From CAXBBB01 sp963793245 (GTDB taxonomy: Bacteria; Bacteroidota; Rhodothermia; Rhodothermales; BA12): 64,000 bases of DNA. This document shows positions 45,061 to 55,111 of the stretch, in pieces (position 1 is the first letter of the stretch; the number at the start of each line of letters is the position of its first letter). The notes beneath the pieces are model-generated. The model made no database searches. It was not told the origin of the DNA and was given only the letters and a program-made list of their open reading frames with translations. The stretch covers positions 124,001 through 188,000 of the forward strand of contig CAWBZG010000003.1 in NCBI GenBank assembly GCA_963793245.1, in the 5' to 3' direction. Made by a program: the position numbers and the translations under genes.

Positions 45061-45489
45061 TTAGGCCACAGGCGCCAACCCGTCCGCTAGAAATCGGGCG
45101 CGTTCGTGTGGAAGAGGCAAACGGCAACTGTCGCGCGTGCCGAACATCTGGTACCGGCGTTTGGCGATGGCGTCGTACACGCGGTCTCGAATCGGGCGCG
45201 GAACGGCCAAGCCGACGCGGGCAAGAACGGGCCACGGTGCACGCAATAGCAACGCCGCTCGAAGCGCCGCCGTCGATCCGGTATAGGTGCGGTCGCCTTC
45301 GACGAGTACGAGACTGCCCAGGTAGTCCGAGGGCAGTCCGGCGCTCGATAGGAACGGCTTAGCTGCCGCGCTCTGCAAACTCGCCAGCTTCAACTCGGGC
45401 GACGGGTCGTTGGCGAGTACGAACTGGACGGCGGCATTGCACATCGAGCAGATGCCGTCGAAGAGGAGGACGGTAGGCGAATCGGTCAT
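45061..45489 (-). CDS. DCC-family thiol-disulfide oxidoreductase
   Basis: A 142-residue thioredoxin-like protein. The active site is DGICSMCN (Asp11, Cys14, Cys17), the DxxCxxC motif for which the family is named. Other family patterns are VQFVLANDPSPELKLASLQS, a STAALRA segment and RYQMFGTRDSC. Function unclear beyond a redox role; it has no signal peptide. It lies upstream of the terminator, which it shares with the convergent gene. Confidence 0.9.
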   Translation of the reverse strand: MTDSPTVLLFDGICSMCNAAVQFVLANDPSPELKLASLQSAAAKPFLSSAGLPSDYLGSLVLVEGDRTYTGSTAALRAALLLRAPWPVLARVGLAVPRPIRDRVYDAIAKRRYQMFGTRDSCRLPLPHERARFLADGLAPVA

Positions 45490-45552
45490 ACAGGTCGAAA
45501 CGCTGCGTCTCGTGCTTCGCTCCCGTGCGCCTCACCCAACCAGAGACGTCCC

Positions 45553-47184
45553 TCAGAACGTCGGCAGGATGCGGAGCCAGAGCGTCGGCGAGGTGCCGTA
45601 GCCCGCGTCGCGCAAAGGCCAGGCGAGTTCGAGGCGGATGGCGCGGTCGTCCAGGCCTAGGGCGACGCCCGCGGCTCCGATCCAGTCGGGTGTGTCCTGC
45701 GAGAAGCCTGCTTGGGCATCGTCCACGCGTCCGGCATCGGCGAAGCCGATCACGAACAGGTCGTCAGCGACATCGTCGAACAGTTGAAACTTGGCGATAG
45801 CGATTTCGGCGTTGGCGACAACGGCGGTCCGCCCGGCAAACGCGTTTTGCGGATAGGCACGCACGCTGCCCAGGCCTCCGATCGAAGGCAGGGCTTGAAC
45901 CGGAATGCGGTCGCCCGAAGCGTGTGTGGCGCGCAGACGAAGCGAGAGCGCGAGGCCTGGATCGGGGCGAATGTAGACGCGTCCATCAGCGGTCAGGCGC
46001 GTGTAGGCGAAGTCGCCGCCCATACCATCGCCGAACTCGGCCTCGGTCTGAAAAGCGGCGCCCGACGGTAGAGTCTCGATGCCCTGCACCCGCCCCAGCG
46101 TCGCCGACGCGACGATGCGCTGTGCTCGTCCGCTGTCGAAGACCGGGTTGTCGCGGAAGTCGCTGCCGCCGAAGAGCGCCCACGATACTTCGTTGCGCAG
46201 GGCGGAATAGTCCTCAGATCGGTAGCCGACGCCGATTTCGCCCAGGCTGCTCAGCCGCACTTTGGTGTAGGCGTTCCAGCCTTGCGCTTCGTAGTAGTCG
46301 TAGAAGTCGTTGCGAGCGAAGCCTGCGGCGAGTGCGTTCTCGACCGGGTCGACCTTCCAGCGGTCGTACGTCGCCTGCTGCTGTCCGTAGCGCAGACCGA
46401 CGAGGGTCGCAAACGGACCGCGCGGCGTCACGCGTGCCTCGGCGCCAATCTGATACCGAATGCGCTTCAACCCGAACGCGTAACCGATTTCGCCGACGCC
46501 GCGCGCCGGAGTCCGCCGGTCCAGATCAAGGCCGGACGTGCGCAGGCCCAAGTAGAAGCCTTCGACGCGGTTGTAGCGGACCGGCAGACCTTGCTCGATC
46601 AGCGGCTGGCGCCAGAACAACGCGTCGTGCAGGTCCGATCCGTACGTCCGGCGTGGGCCGCGCCAGCTCCAGTCGTAGTCCGTTCCCCAATCCAAGTCGC
46701 TCTCGAAGTGGAAGTCGTCGTCGCCTTCGTCGGATTCCCAACTGCCGTCGTCCTCGTCATCGGTGCCGGACGTGCTGTGCCATTCGTACTCAGAACCTGT
46801 ATCGGTGCGCGTGCCGTCGGCATCTTGCCATACGTACGTATCACCGGATAGGGCGGCGTCTATGGCTTCGATGACCTGGTCGAGTGTGGCGAGTAAACGG
46901 CCCTGGTTGCGGTCGACGTCGAAGCGCAGCGCGTCGACGGATGCGCGGAGTGCGCGTACGTCTCTGCGATCGGCGACGCTGCGCGCCTGGACCGTGAGCG
47001 CGTCGATGCGTCCGGTATAGTCGGCGGACGCGCGAGGTGCTATGTCGGCGAGCAACTCGGCGCTGACGCGGGCAGCGCTGCGGGCGAGCGAGTCGGCGGA
47101 GACGTCATTGGTTTGCGCCTGTGCGGACGTGGTCAGCAGCAGCGCGAAGAGGAGAGCCGGGAGGAGGCGTAGCGAACGAGGCAT
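45553..47184 (-). CDS. D15/BamA-TamA-type outer-membrane barrel with acidic N-domain
   Basis: A 543-residue exported protein. A signal peptide (LLPALLFALLLTTSAQA) is followed by an N-terminal helical region (about 30-120) with no POTRA pattern, then a very acidic linker (TDDEDDGSWESDEGDDD). The rest is a beta-barrel in the D15 style: RYNRVEGFYLGLRTSGLDLD, LPSIGGLGSVRAYPQNAFAG with the family's RGY-like motif, and the final strand TLWLRILPTF. Without POTRA domains it is unlikely to be the main BamA. It might be a minor export or lipid-transport pore. A signal-peptide start at 47184 is clear. Confidence 0.85.
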   Translation of the reverse strand: MPRSLRLLPALLFALLLTTSAQAQTNDVSADSLARSAARVSAELLADIAPRASADYTGRIDALTVQARSVADRRDVRALRASVDALRFDVDRNQGRLLATLDQVIEAIDAALSGDTYVWQDADGTRTDTGSEYEWHSTSGTDDEDDGSWESDEGDDDFHFESDLDWGTDYDWSWRGPRRTYGSDLHDALFWRQPLIEQGLPVRYNRVEGFYLGLRTSGLDLDRRTPARGVGEIGYAFGLKRIRYQIGAEARVTPRGPFATLVGLRYGQQQATYDRWKVDPVENALAAGFARNDFYDYYEAQGWNAYTKVRLSSLGEIGVGYRSEDYSALRNEVSWALFGGSDFRDNPVFDSGRAQRIVASATLGRVQGIETLPSGAAFQTEAEFGDGMGGDFAYTRLTADGRVYIRPDPGLALSLRLRATHASGDRIPVQALPSIGGLGSVRAYPQNAFAGRTAVVANAEIAIAKFQLFDDVADDLFVIGFADAGRVDDAQAGFSQDTPDWIGAAGVALGLDDRAIRLELAWPLRDAGYGTSPTLWLRILPTF

Positions 47185-47248
47185 GACGGAGCGGGTCTGG
47201 TGCGAAGACTCGCCTACGAAGCCATAGGCATCCGGTTACACCGCCTCT

Positions 47249-47857
47249 TCACCCGTCGCGCTTAAAACTTGCGAGCGACGACCACTGCGGCCCGGTCGGA
47301 ATCTGTCGCGTTTCGGGAGGCTGTGCGAGCGGCGTCCACCCCATCGGTTCGGACGCTCGGGCGAGCGATGTCGGCTGGGGCAGTTGCAGAGTGGGAGGGC
47401 GTTTGCTGCGTGCGCCATCGCCCTGGTCCGACGCTATCGTCAGTCGTCCCGGACGCAGGAAAACAGGCCCTTGGTGCGGATCGGCCAGAATCGAGTGGAT
47501 CTCGGGCCGCACGTTGGGGGCCTGCCGGATCAGGGCTTCGAGTTCGGCTCGTTCGGGTAGGTGGTCGTCTGCTTGGAGTGCGTGCTCGGAGACGCGTTTG
47601 CGCGTGATCTCGCGCAGGTGGATAAAGCGGTGCCGCGGGTCGACCTGGGTCACATACCCGAGCGGAATCAGGAAGTGCTGTCTCCGTTTGAGAAAGCCAC
47701 GAACCGCCACGCGAACCGCCGCAAGTTGCCATCCGCCGTCGTATGCCCACCCCGAGATCGATCCCATCGGCACACCGACTGCGTCGAGCACATTGTACCC
47801 CACCAGGCTCTCCATTGGAGCCTCGGGCGTAGCGGTGTAGAGCGACCAGTCCGCCAT
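47249..47857 (-). CDS. Probable PRC-barrel domain protein
   Basis: A 202-residue soluble protein. The N-terminal part (MESLVGYNVLDAVGVPMGSI, then VAVRGFLKRRQHFLIPLGYV) resembles a PRC-barrel domain, which often binds RNA or photosystem-type proteins, with the signature Vxx.G..IG. The rest, with LREITRKRVSEHALQADDHL and a Pro-rich tail, is not recognised. Weak match; alone in its unit. Confidence 0.45.
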   Translation of the reverse strand: MADWSLYTATPEAPMESLVGYNVLDAVGVPMGSISGWAYDGGWQLAAVRVAVRGFLKRRQHFLIPLGYVTQVDPRHRFIHLREITRKRVSEHALQADDHLPERAELEALIRQAPNVRPEIHSILADPHQGPVFLRPGRLTIASDQGDGARSKRPPTLQLPQPTSLARASEPMGWTPLAQPPETRQIPTGPQWSSLASFKRDG

Positions 47858-48046
47858 ACAGGGAGCGGGAAAGGAATGAGAGGGACGAAAGAAAAAGGAT
47901 GCGCAATTATCGTGCGCGTTTGTCTCACTTAGATAGTTTTTTCTCAGAGAGAGAGAATAAGTCGGGTTTTAGGCTTATCTCGACGGTAGACCGAAGTATA
48001 ATCCGGCTGCTCAGAATTGAAATCTCAGAACGGAGCAGCTGAATTC
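47858..48046. other. Gap upstream of the PRC-like gene and past the polysaccharide cluster
   Basis: About 190 bp, AT-rich relative to the window. A hairpin GCTGCTC/GAGCAGC at 48006-48039 has a 20-nt loop and no T-run, so it may be the cluster's end signal or only chance. Confidence 0.35.
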
Positions 48047-49249
48047 TCAGGATGAAACAGTCTGAGCGAACACCTGCTCGAAGCGATCTGCGATGTCTTC
48101 GATGGCAAAGGTACGCTCGGCATACGCACGCGCAGATCGTCCCATTTCGACGCGTACGTCTGTGTCGTCTGCCAGAGCGGTGGCCTCGCGGACGAACCCG
48201 TCGACGTCTGACGGTCCGACGACACGTCCGGCGCCTTCGCGTTCGATGATGCGGGCGATCAGGTTCTCGGGCGGTACGGCGAGGACGACGGGCTTTCCTC
48301 CGCACAAATACGCCAGCACTTTGGAGGGGACCGAGAACACACCCGCGTCGGGTTCGAGGACGGCTACTAGAACGTCGGCGGCAGCCAGCACCTCGGGCAT
48401 CCGCTCAATGGGGACGTAGGGGAGCAGCTGGAGATTCGGCAGGTTGCGTTCGGCCTTTTTCTCGCGCAGCCAATCGGCGCCTTTACCCTGCGACAGGACC
48501 AGGATCCGAACGTCCGGGCGGTCTCTCATGCGTTCGGCTAGGGCCAGGATCAGCGCGGGGTTGTGCTTCATCCCCATCGTCCCGGCGTAGACGTAGTTGA
48601 ACGTCTTGACGGCGTCCACTTCGCGCGCCCAGTTGGAGTCGGCACGCGGCAGCATCGGCAGGTCGTCGAGCGGCGCCCAGTTTTCGACCGTCAGCATCCG
48701 CTCGTCGGCGACGTTCCATGTGCGGAGGATCGGGCGAAAGTCTTCGGTGATCATGACCACACGCTCGCTCCGGCGCAGCAGCAGGGCCTCGAGCCAGAGG
48801 TAGTAACGCCCGATCAACTCGCCGATCAAGGGCAGTTTCTTGCGCATGATGCGGTGCGTCGCGATGCCGATTACGTCCTGGAGCCAGAACACTTTGGGAA
48901 TCCCCAGTCGCTCGGCAGCCGACCAAAGTCTGCGTTGCACGTCGAGCGGTGCGTTGGACGACATCACCACGTCCGGTTTCACGCGTTCGAGCGCCTTGGC
49001 GAGGTCGCGTCCAAATGCGTTCTCTTGCCGCCAGCGCGTCACGAAGTTGAACTTCTCCAGCGGCTTGTCGAGCGGGATCGGCAGCAGTGTGAGCGTGTCG
49101 GGATCGTCTGCGCGTGGCGTGACGCCGCCGGGGTTGAACGGGTTGCTCGGGCAGTAGGCGAACGTCACGTCGTGTCCGCGCCGCGCCAACTCGCGCGCTA
49201 GCTGGGTCGGGTAGGCGTAGGCGGTGAAGTCGTGCAGGAAGAGGCGCAT
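48047..49249 (-). CDS. Glycosyltransferase family 4 (WcaI-like)
   Basis: A 400-residue sugar transferase with two Rossmann domains. The start at 49249 gives MRLFLHDFTAYAYPTQLARE; a longer frame exists but is not needed. Motifs: RGHDVTFAYCPSNPFNPGG, a metal-free GT-B fold with VFWLQDVIGI, the donor site in NYVYAGTMGMKHNPALIL, LVAVLEPDAGVFSVPSKVLA with the EX7E-type pair (EPDAGVFSVPSK), and LCGGKPVVLAVPPENL. The fold matches WcaI-type transferases for exopolysaccharides. It is the last gene of the cluster in reading direction; its start is 4 bp after the FkbM stop. Confidence 0.9.
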   Translation of the reverse strand: MRLFLHDFTAYAYPTQLARELARRGHDVTFAYCPSNPFNPGGVTPRADDPDTLTLLPIPLDKPLEKFNFVTRWRQENAFGRDLAKALERVKPDVVMSSNAPLDVQRRLWSAAERLGIPKVFWLQDVIGIATHRIMRKKLPLIGELIGRYYLWLEALLLRRSERVVMITEDFRPILRTWNVADERMLTVENWAPLDDLPMLPRADSNWAREVDAVKTFNYVYAGTMGMKHNPALILALAERMRDRPDVRILVLSQGKGADWLREKKAERNLPNLQLLPYVPIERMPEVLAAADVLVAVLEPDAGVFSVPSKVLAYLCGGKPVVLAVPPENLIARIIEREGAGRVVGPSDVDGFVREATALADDTDVRVEMGRSARAYAERTFAIEDIADRFEQVFAQTVSS

Positions 49250-49253
49250 CGGG

Positions 49254-49967
49254 TCAGGCGTCCGGTCGGGTGAAGAGGGCGTCCATCTGCGTGATTTGTC
49301 CGTCTTCCCATAGCACGTCAAACGGACGACGGAACGCGAATCCGTGATCGGCCAGGAAGCTGCGCAGCGCCTCGAACGACGGTTCGCCCTCGTACGACGT
49401 TTCGAAGCCGACTTCGAGCAGAACGGCGTCGACGCGCGCGAGCGTTTCTGTTGCGCCCTGCAGTGCAGCCAACTCGTAGCCCTGCAGGTCCAGTTTGAGG
49501 AGCGTAGCCGGTGGCAGGTCGGTACCGCCCAGCACGTCGTCTAGCCGGACCTGGGGCACGTCGATGGTTTCAAACTCCAGGCCGGTCGGCTTGAGGACGG
49601 ACGATTGGAGCGAGTAGGGCGTGTGGTGCAGCGTGACGGTCGCCGTCTCAGGCCCCAGGGCGACTTGGTGGACGGTGACTCGATCGCTCACGTCGGCGAG
49701 GTTGCCCTTGGCTTCGTCGGCGAGGTCAGGCAGCGGCTCGAATGAGACGACGCGCGCAAGGGGCCACGTCATCGCGCACGCCCTGGCAAACTGTCCCGCG
49801 TTGGCGCCCCCGTCGATCACTACGTCGAAGGCGTATCCCGCCTGCACCAGCCGCTGCGTGATCTCGAACGACGTGATCGAAAACGGCTTCCACGAGCGTG
49901 CAGCTTCTCGGCCCTGAGACGTACGCAGGCTGCGCGCGAGGCGAGTGAAACGGTCGAGAAGGGGCAT
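49254..49967 (-). CDS. FkbM family methyltransferase
   Basis: A 237-residue S-adenosylmethionine methyltransferase. The start at 49967 gives MPLLDRFTRLARSLRTSQGR. Motif I is VVIDGGANAGQFARACA, motif II VVSFEPLPDLADEAKGNL, then SSVLKPTGLEFETIDV and LLKLDLQGYELAALQGATET (conserved K(L/I)D-QG). In polysaccharide loci such enzymes add O-methyl groups to sugars. It lies between a glycosyltransferase downstream (4 bp) and another upstream (37 bp), as expected for a modifying enzyme of the same polymer. Confidence 0.93.
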   Translation of the reverse strand: MPLLDRFTRLARSLRTSQGREAARSWKPFSITSFEITQRLVQAGYAFDVVIDGGANAGQFARACAMTWPLARVVSFEPLPDLADEAKGNLADVSDRVTVHQVALGPETATVTLHHTPYSLQSSVLKPTGLEFETIDVPQVRLDDVLGGTDLPPATLLKLDLQGYELAALQGATETLARVDAVLLEVGFETSYEGEPSFEALRSFLADHGFAFRRPFDVLWEDGQITQMDALFTRPDA

Positions 49968-50004
49968 GAGGAGGGAGATGGGTGGAGAAGTGCCGCGTCG
50001 CAAG

Positions 50005-51256
50005 TTAGGACGGCACACGGTGAAGCGAGTCCGGCGACGCCAAACGTCTGAGCAGGGCGTAGAGCAGCCGAACGTCGAGGCTGAGCGGGCGATCGGCGCG
50101 TGGAGCACCGGCTTCCAGAGCATGCATCAGTCCGCTGGCGAATCGGTCGAGATTCCAGGCGGAGATGATCGAAACGCTCTCATCTCCCATCGCTGGAAGT
50201 GTGGATCTGGACGCGTGGAGTTGGCCGAGTAGTTGGGTGAGCGCGTCTAGATCGGAGGAGTCGAACGTGTAGCCGTTCTCGCCTTCGCGCACCAAATCGT
50301 TCACGCATCCCGTCTGGCGTGACACGACAACGGGAAGCCCGACGGCCATCGCCTCGTTCACGACCAGCCCCCACGTGTCCTTGTGCGCCGGGTGGACGAG
50401 CGCGCTGGCCAGAGCATAGTAAGCTGGCAGACTGTCCATCTGCATGAAACCGGTGAGCGTGACGCCCTCCAGCCCGAGCGATTCGATCTCGGTCTCTAAT
50501 CGTCGAGCGCTCCGGTCCATCGCCCACCAATACGAGTCGCCAGGGCTGCTCGTGCTGAGCGCGATAGGCGGCATACGCACGCAGCAGTCCGGGCAAGTTC
50601 TTGAGTTCGAGGTATCGGCAGACGCAAACGAAGTACGGCGTGTCGCTTCCGAGACCGGGCAGATGACGCCACCGCTCGGGCGATTGTCGAACCTCACGGG
50701 CAGCCTGCGCAAACGCGTGGTTGTCGACAACGTCGTAGCCTTGTGCGATGACCGACGACGGTAACCCGAGCCGTTCGAGGTACCGCACCGAGTCGACGCC
50801 TGCGGCGAGCGCGGCGTCGTGCTGCACGATGAGCCGAGACTTGACCCGTTCCCACCACGCAGATCGCGGCGCGTCCTCGTAGCGACTGTCCGACATCATG
50901 ACGGCCGTCCGCCGGTTGCGTCGGCACCACATCAGACAGGCCCGCGAGTCCGGCAGGCTGTACGTGTGGATCGCGACAGCGTCCGGTTGGAGTTCGTCCA
51001 GCACCTTGGTGACGCGGTCTTCCATCTCAGCAGGCGCGATGGAGCGATAGTCGCGGTCGGGAAAGGCGCAGCGATGCGTCCAGCCGGATGCTTGGGCCTC
51101 CGTGTCCCACTCGTAGGCCGCGTCGGATGCCGCCGTCTCCAAGCCCGTCAGCCGTATGCCGCGTGCGTGCAACGCGTGGTGCGCCGCGCCGAGCCGCGCC
51201 AAGTGGTACGGCCCGAAGCGCGGCCATTGAACGACCACGTGTCTGAGTTCGGTCAT
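50005..51256 (-). CDS. Glycosyltransferase family 4 (one frameshift)
   Basis: About 416 residues after one shift at about 50515. The first frame runs from MTELRHVVVQWPRFGPYHLA through TPYFVCVCRYLELKNLPGLL and WRLVLVGDGPE, the usual phosphate-binding end of GT4, and then breaks. The second frame resumes with LETEIESLGLEGVTLTGFMQ, SALVHPAHKDTWGLVVNEAM with the EX7E-like glutamates, AVGLPVVVSRQTGCVNDLV and a helix tail. The halves join smoothly. No signal peptide; cytosolic, at the inner-membrane face. Confidence 0.9.
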
Positions 51257-51307
51257 GGGTGAGTCGTCTGTGACATCACGGCTTGTCCGCGCAGCGGCAG
51301 GCGCAGG

Positions 51308-52373
51308 TCACGCGTTCGGCTTGCGCTCGACCCAACTGGCGTGGATCTCTTGGAAGATGTCGTCCAGGTCTTTGGTGATGTCCCAGCCCGGATAGTGCGC
51401 CTTCATCTTGGTCAGATCCGAGTAGTAGCAGATGTGATCGCCCGAGCGGTTTTCGTCGACGTAGACGTAGTCCATCGGCTTGCCGCTAACGGCTTCGGCA
51501 CGCTGGAAGGCTTCCAGGATTGAGACCGAGTTGCCCTTGCCGCCGCCCAGGTTGTAGACCTCGCCCGCGCGCGGCGCGTCGATGAAGCGCTCGATGAAGG
51601 CGGCGACGTCATGGCTGTGGATGTTATCGCGGACCTGCTTGCCTTTGTACCCGAAAATTTTGTACTGGCGTCCTTCCAGGTTGCACTTGATCAGGTACGA
51701 AAGGAAGCCGTGCAGTTCGACGCCGCTGTGTCCCGGCCCGGTCAGGCAGCCGCCCCGCAGCGCGCACGTCGGCAGGTCGAAGTAGCGACCGTACTCCTGC
51801 ACCATCACGTCGGCAGCGACCTTGCTCGCGCCGAAGATGGAGTGCTTGCTCTGGTCGATACGGAACGTCTCGGCGATGCCTCCGGCGTAGGCGGGATCGG
51901 CGTAGTCGTAGCGTGTTCTCGTGCTCGGCCAAGTCGAGTTCGTTGGGCGCGTCGCCGTAGACTTTGTTGGTGCTCAGGTGGACAAACGGGCTTTCCGGGC
52001 AGGCGCGGCGTGCGGCTTCGAGCAGGTTGAGCGTGCCGACGGCGTTGGTGTCGAAGTCGGCGAACGGGATCGCGGCGGCGCGGTCGTGCGACGGCTGGGC
52101 GGCGGTGTGGACGATGGCGTCGGGCTTCAGATCGGCGAGCAGCGCGAGGATGCCGTCGCGGTCGCGCATATCGATCTCGTGGTGCGTGAACGCTTGGTAC
52201 GTGTCTTGGAGGCGCTTCTGGTTCCAGCGCGTGTCGCCTTCGGGACCGAAGAAGACGGCGCGCTGGTTGTTGTCGATGCCGCTGACGAGCCAGCCCTGAG
52301 CTAGGAAGTGTTCGACAACTTCGGATCCGATGAGGCCGGACGAGCCGGTGACGAGAAGGGTGCGGTTGGACAT
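51308..52373 (-). CDS. NAD-dependent sugar epimerase (CDP-paratose 2-epimerase-like), one frameshift
   Basis: About 355 residues. The N-terminal frame has the Rossmann motif LLVTGSSGLIGSEVVEHF (residues 5-22), HHEIDMRDRD and THAAQPSHDRA-like AHTAAQPSHDRAAA. One shift occurs near 51915; after it YDYADPAYAGGIAETFRIDQ continues. The second half has CALRGGCLTGPGHSGVELHG and FGYKGKQVRDNIHSHDVAAF, with VYNLGGGKGNSVSILEAFQR. The GxxRCLTGPxHSGVELHGFL pattern matches CDP-tyvelose/paratose epimerases. It would supply a deoxy- or amino-sugar precursor for the polymer. Confidence 0.88.
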
Positions 52374-52405
52374 AGAAGGTAGGTTGGATCAACAGAGAGA
52401 GGAAA

Positions 52406-53600
52406 CTAGAAAGAGAGCGCGTCGAATACGGTTTCGGCGTACGCGTCGGCTGTGTTCTGCGCGTGAAATGCCGCAGCCGACGACGCATCGAACGCTATGG
52501 TCGACGGATCGCCGATCCACGCACTCAGCGCGTCAGAGATGGCAGCAGGATCGGACGCATCAACGGTACGACCCAAGCCGCGCGCGTTCGCACTTGGGCG
52601 CCAACGAGACCATAGTCGGTGCTCAACACGGGCACGCCCGCCGCCGCCGACCGAACGAGCACGTTGCTCGACCCGATGTGCCGCTGATACGTCAAGAGGA
52701 CCAAGTCGCTCCGGGCGATCAGCGACTGAATCTGCTCGTCGGGTACGAAGCGGTCGTCTCGGATCACCTGAACACCGCTCGTGCGCTCCAGGTCAGCTAT
52801 CGCGCGAGCGGAGTCATCCTCGGCGCTTGTGGAGAGCGGGCCTGCAAGTACCAACGCCAAGCGTCGCTGTGCGTCGGTCGTCAACCGGCTGAGAGCGGCG
52901 CACACCTGCGCGATGCCCTTGCGTTGGTCCAGCACGCCGAATATCAGCAGCGTGTGCCGTCCCTCTTCGACAAGGGAGAGCGCCGGAGGAGTCGGCCCGT
53001 CGGGCGGGAACAGTGACGGGGTCGGGTAGGAAACGCGCGACGCCGTGGCCGCTGCTGCTCCTGAGTTCCTCTACGGCAAACGGATCCAGGCAGAGCAGCG
53101 CGTGGAGATGCGGGTTACGCCGCGCCCACCGCAGGACGGCGCGCTTGCGGAGGCCGAGCACGCGCTCACGCCAACCTTCCGGCGTTGGCTTCAATCGTCC
53201 GTAGTGAAACGACGGGCGGAAGTAGATGCCGGACGAGCCGGACGTCGAAGTCGAAGCGCAAGCCGGATCCCAGCGAGAGTTGCAGGTGATCGAAGTAGAG
53301 CGCGAGTGCGTGGCGAGGTCGTGTCTGGTCGATCAGGCGACCGAAAGCTTGTCCGTTGAGACGGTCTTTCTGCGTGAGCGTCGCATCGTCCGGCACATTT
53401 CCAAGCTGTGAAGATGCAACTGTTCGACGCGCTGGATCCGCTCCCACGTATCGGGGGTGGGCGTCGGCAGAAACTGCGCGGAACGGCTACGTGCAACTCG
53501 TCGGTGGGACGATGGCGGTCCCAGTGGGCGCACAGCAGGTCGAGGATACAATCCCGTGGTGTCCACCGGAGTAGGGGTCGAAAAACAGCAAGGCGCTCAT
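52406..53600 (-). pseudogene. Glycosyltransferase family 4, multiply frameshifted
   Basis: Pieces in order: MSALLFFDPYSGGHH at the start (53600), DLLCAHWDRHRPTDELHVAV, GNVPDDATLTQKDRLNGQAF, HALALYFDHLQLSLGSGLRF, WRERVLGLRKRAVLRWARRN, LLCLDPFAVEELRSSSGHGV, LDQRKGIAQVCAALSRLTTD, IQSLIARSDLVLLTYQRHIG, SSNVLVRSAAAGVPVLSTDYG and a tail GRTVDASDPAAISDALSAW. The GT4 donor domain (DLVLLTYQRHIGSSN to VLSTDYG) is typical. At least five shifts are needed over 1.2 kb. Its start overlaps the flippase stop by four bases, so it belongs to the operon. Confidence 0.75.
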
Positions 53601-55111
53601 GGTTGCTCGGGTGTCAAACGTGCCGACGGTCGGAGCCACGTACGGGCTTCTCGCACCAGCGGGTGATGCCACAGCGGAACGGAGAGGAGAGCAATCCACA
53701 GCGGCGCGAGGGCGAAGAGCCACCAGCCCTCGACGGCAGGCAGGCGAAACCAAGCGGTCCACGTAGCCGCAGCCAGCAGGCTCCCGCCGACGAAAAGTCC
53801 CAGGCTCGACCATTCGAGCCACGAGCGGGTCGACACGTGCTCGCGGCGTTGGTAAGCGAAAAGCGTCACGGCGTTTCCGGCAAGCAGAGCGACGGCGAAG
53901 GCCAGTACGACCCCATCGGCGCCCCACACGCGCCCCAGCGTCCATCCCAGCGCGACGTTGACGGCCGCGGTGACGACGTGCCCTGCGATGTTACCGCCCA
54001 GTCGCCCCGTCCCCCAGTTGTCGTAGTAGGCGGCGTTTGCGATCAGGTTGAGAAACCACGCAAATGCGAGGACCGCAGCGAAGCGCACAAACGTCGGCTC
54101 GTACGCGCCGAGCCAAACCACGCTGATGTAGGGAATCAGCCCAACCAAGAGCGGCAGCGCGACGACCACGATCAGGAGCATGAATCGGCACGAAACGCGA
54201 TACACGTCGCGCAACCGGTCCGGCGCTTCCTCCTCCAGCGCAGTCAGCGTAGGCACCAGCCCACTGTGCGCCGTCGCGATCACGGAGCGGCTCTGAACGG
54301 CCAGTTTGTGCGCCATGTCGAAGAAGAACACGGCGCCGGGATTGATGCTCGCCAGGAGGGATTTGGTAACCGGTTCGAAGAGCAACTGCGTCGTCGAGAT
54401 GATCTGGATACCCGTGCCATAGCCGATCATCTCGCGCAGCGAAGCCCAACTCCACCGCAGCGGAAACCACCCCACGCGAGGAAACAGCAGACGAAGCGTT
54501 ATCCATGCCGCGACAAGCAGGACGCCAGCTTGTACCAACTGTGCCTGTGCCAGTCCGATAAGCCCACGCTCCGGGACCCATAGCAGCGTCAGCGCGAGAT
54601 ACAAGACCGATGCGCCCATCATCAGCCCGTTACGCACCGAGACGCGCTCCAAGCCGTCGATGGCGGACAGCACGGCCATGCCCACGGCAAGCAGCCAGAA
54701 CGATCCCAACGCATAGGGCAGAATGGACCGCGCACTTTCCAACAATGCGGCCTCCTCGCCCGGTTCGTAGATCAGCGCGAGGCCCTGGTAGAAGAGGGGA
54801 TACAGCAGCGGAAGGACGATGAGGAGCAACACGCCGACGGTCAGCACGGTCGTGTCAACCGCTCGGCGTGCGGCTTCTTCGTCGGCTCGCGCGCAGTAGA
54901 GCGCGACGTACCGCGCCGTGCTTCCTGCCAGCCCCAGGCTCGCCACACTCGTGACCGAGTTCCACGAAAGCACCAGCGCCCAGACACCGGCTACCGCAGG
55001 CCCTAGCTGGACGTAGAGGAAGCGGTAGAGCACCAGCATCACGCCGCTGACGACGAGCACCTGGACGCCCGAAAAGCCGACGTTGAGCAGTATCCGACGC
55101 TGACGACTCAC
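53597..55111 (-). CDS. Polysaccharide flippase (Wzx/MATE-like)
   Basis: A 504-residue membrane protein with about 12-14 helices. Starts MSRQRRILLNVGFSGVQVLV; helices include LTVGVLLLIVLPLLYPLFYQ and LLVGLIPYISVVWLGAYEPT, and NVALGWTLGRVWGADGVVLA is the typical MATE-like segment. It moves lipid-linked repeat units across the inner membrane. It starts four bases inside the end of the ligase gene and overlaps the next gene's start, so the three are coupled. Confidence 0.9.
   Translation of the reverse strand: MSRQRRILLNVGFSGVQVLVVSGVMLVLYRFLYVQLGPAVAGVWALVLSWNSVTSVASLGLAGSTARYVALYCARADEEAARRAVDTTVLTVGVLLLIVLPLLYPLFYQGLALIYEPGEEAALLESARSILPYALGSFWLLAVGMAVLSAIDGLERVSVRNGLMMGASVLYLALTLLWVPERGLIGLAQAQLVQAGVLLVAAWITLRLLFPRVGWFPLRWSWASLREMIGYGTGIQIISTTQLLFEPVTKSLLASINPGAVFFFDMAHKLAVQSRSVIATAHSGLVPTLTALEEEAPDRLRDVYRVSCRFMLLIVVVALPLLVGLIPYISVVWLGAYEPTFVRFAAVLAFAWFLNLIANAAYYDNWGTGRLGGNIAGHVVTAAVNVALGWTLGRVWGADGVVLAFAVALLAGNAVTLFAYQRREHVSTRSWLEWSSLGLFVGGSLLAAATWTAWFRLPAVEGWWLFALAPLWIALLSVPLWHHPLVREARTWLRPSARLTPEQP

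Noticed and set aside
48006..48039. Hairpin GCTGCTC/GAGCAGC after the polysaccharide cluster as a terminator.
   Set aside because: Only 7 bp, a 20-nt loop and no T-run; mentioned under the gap but not called.
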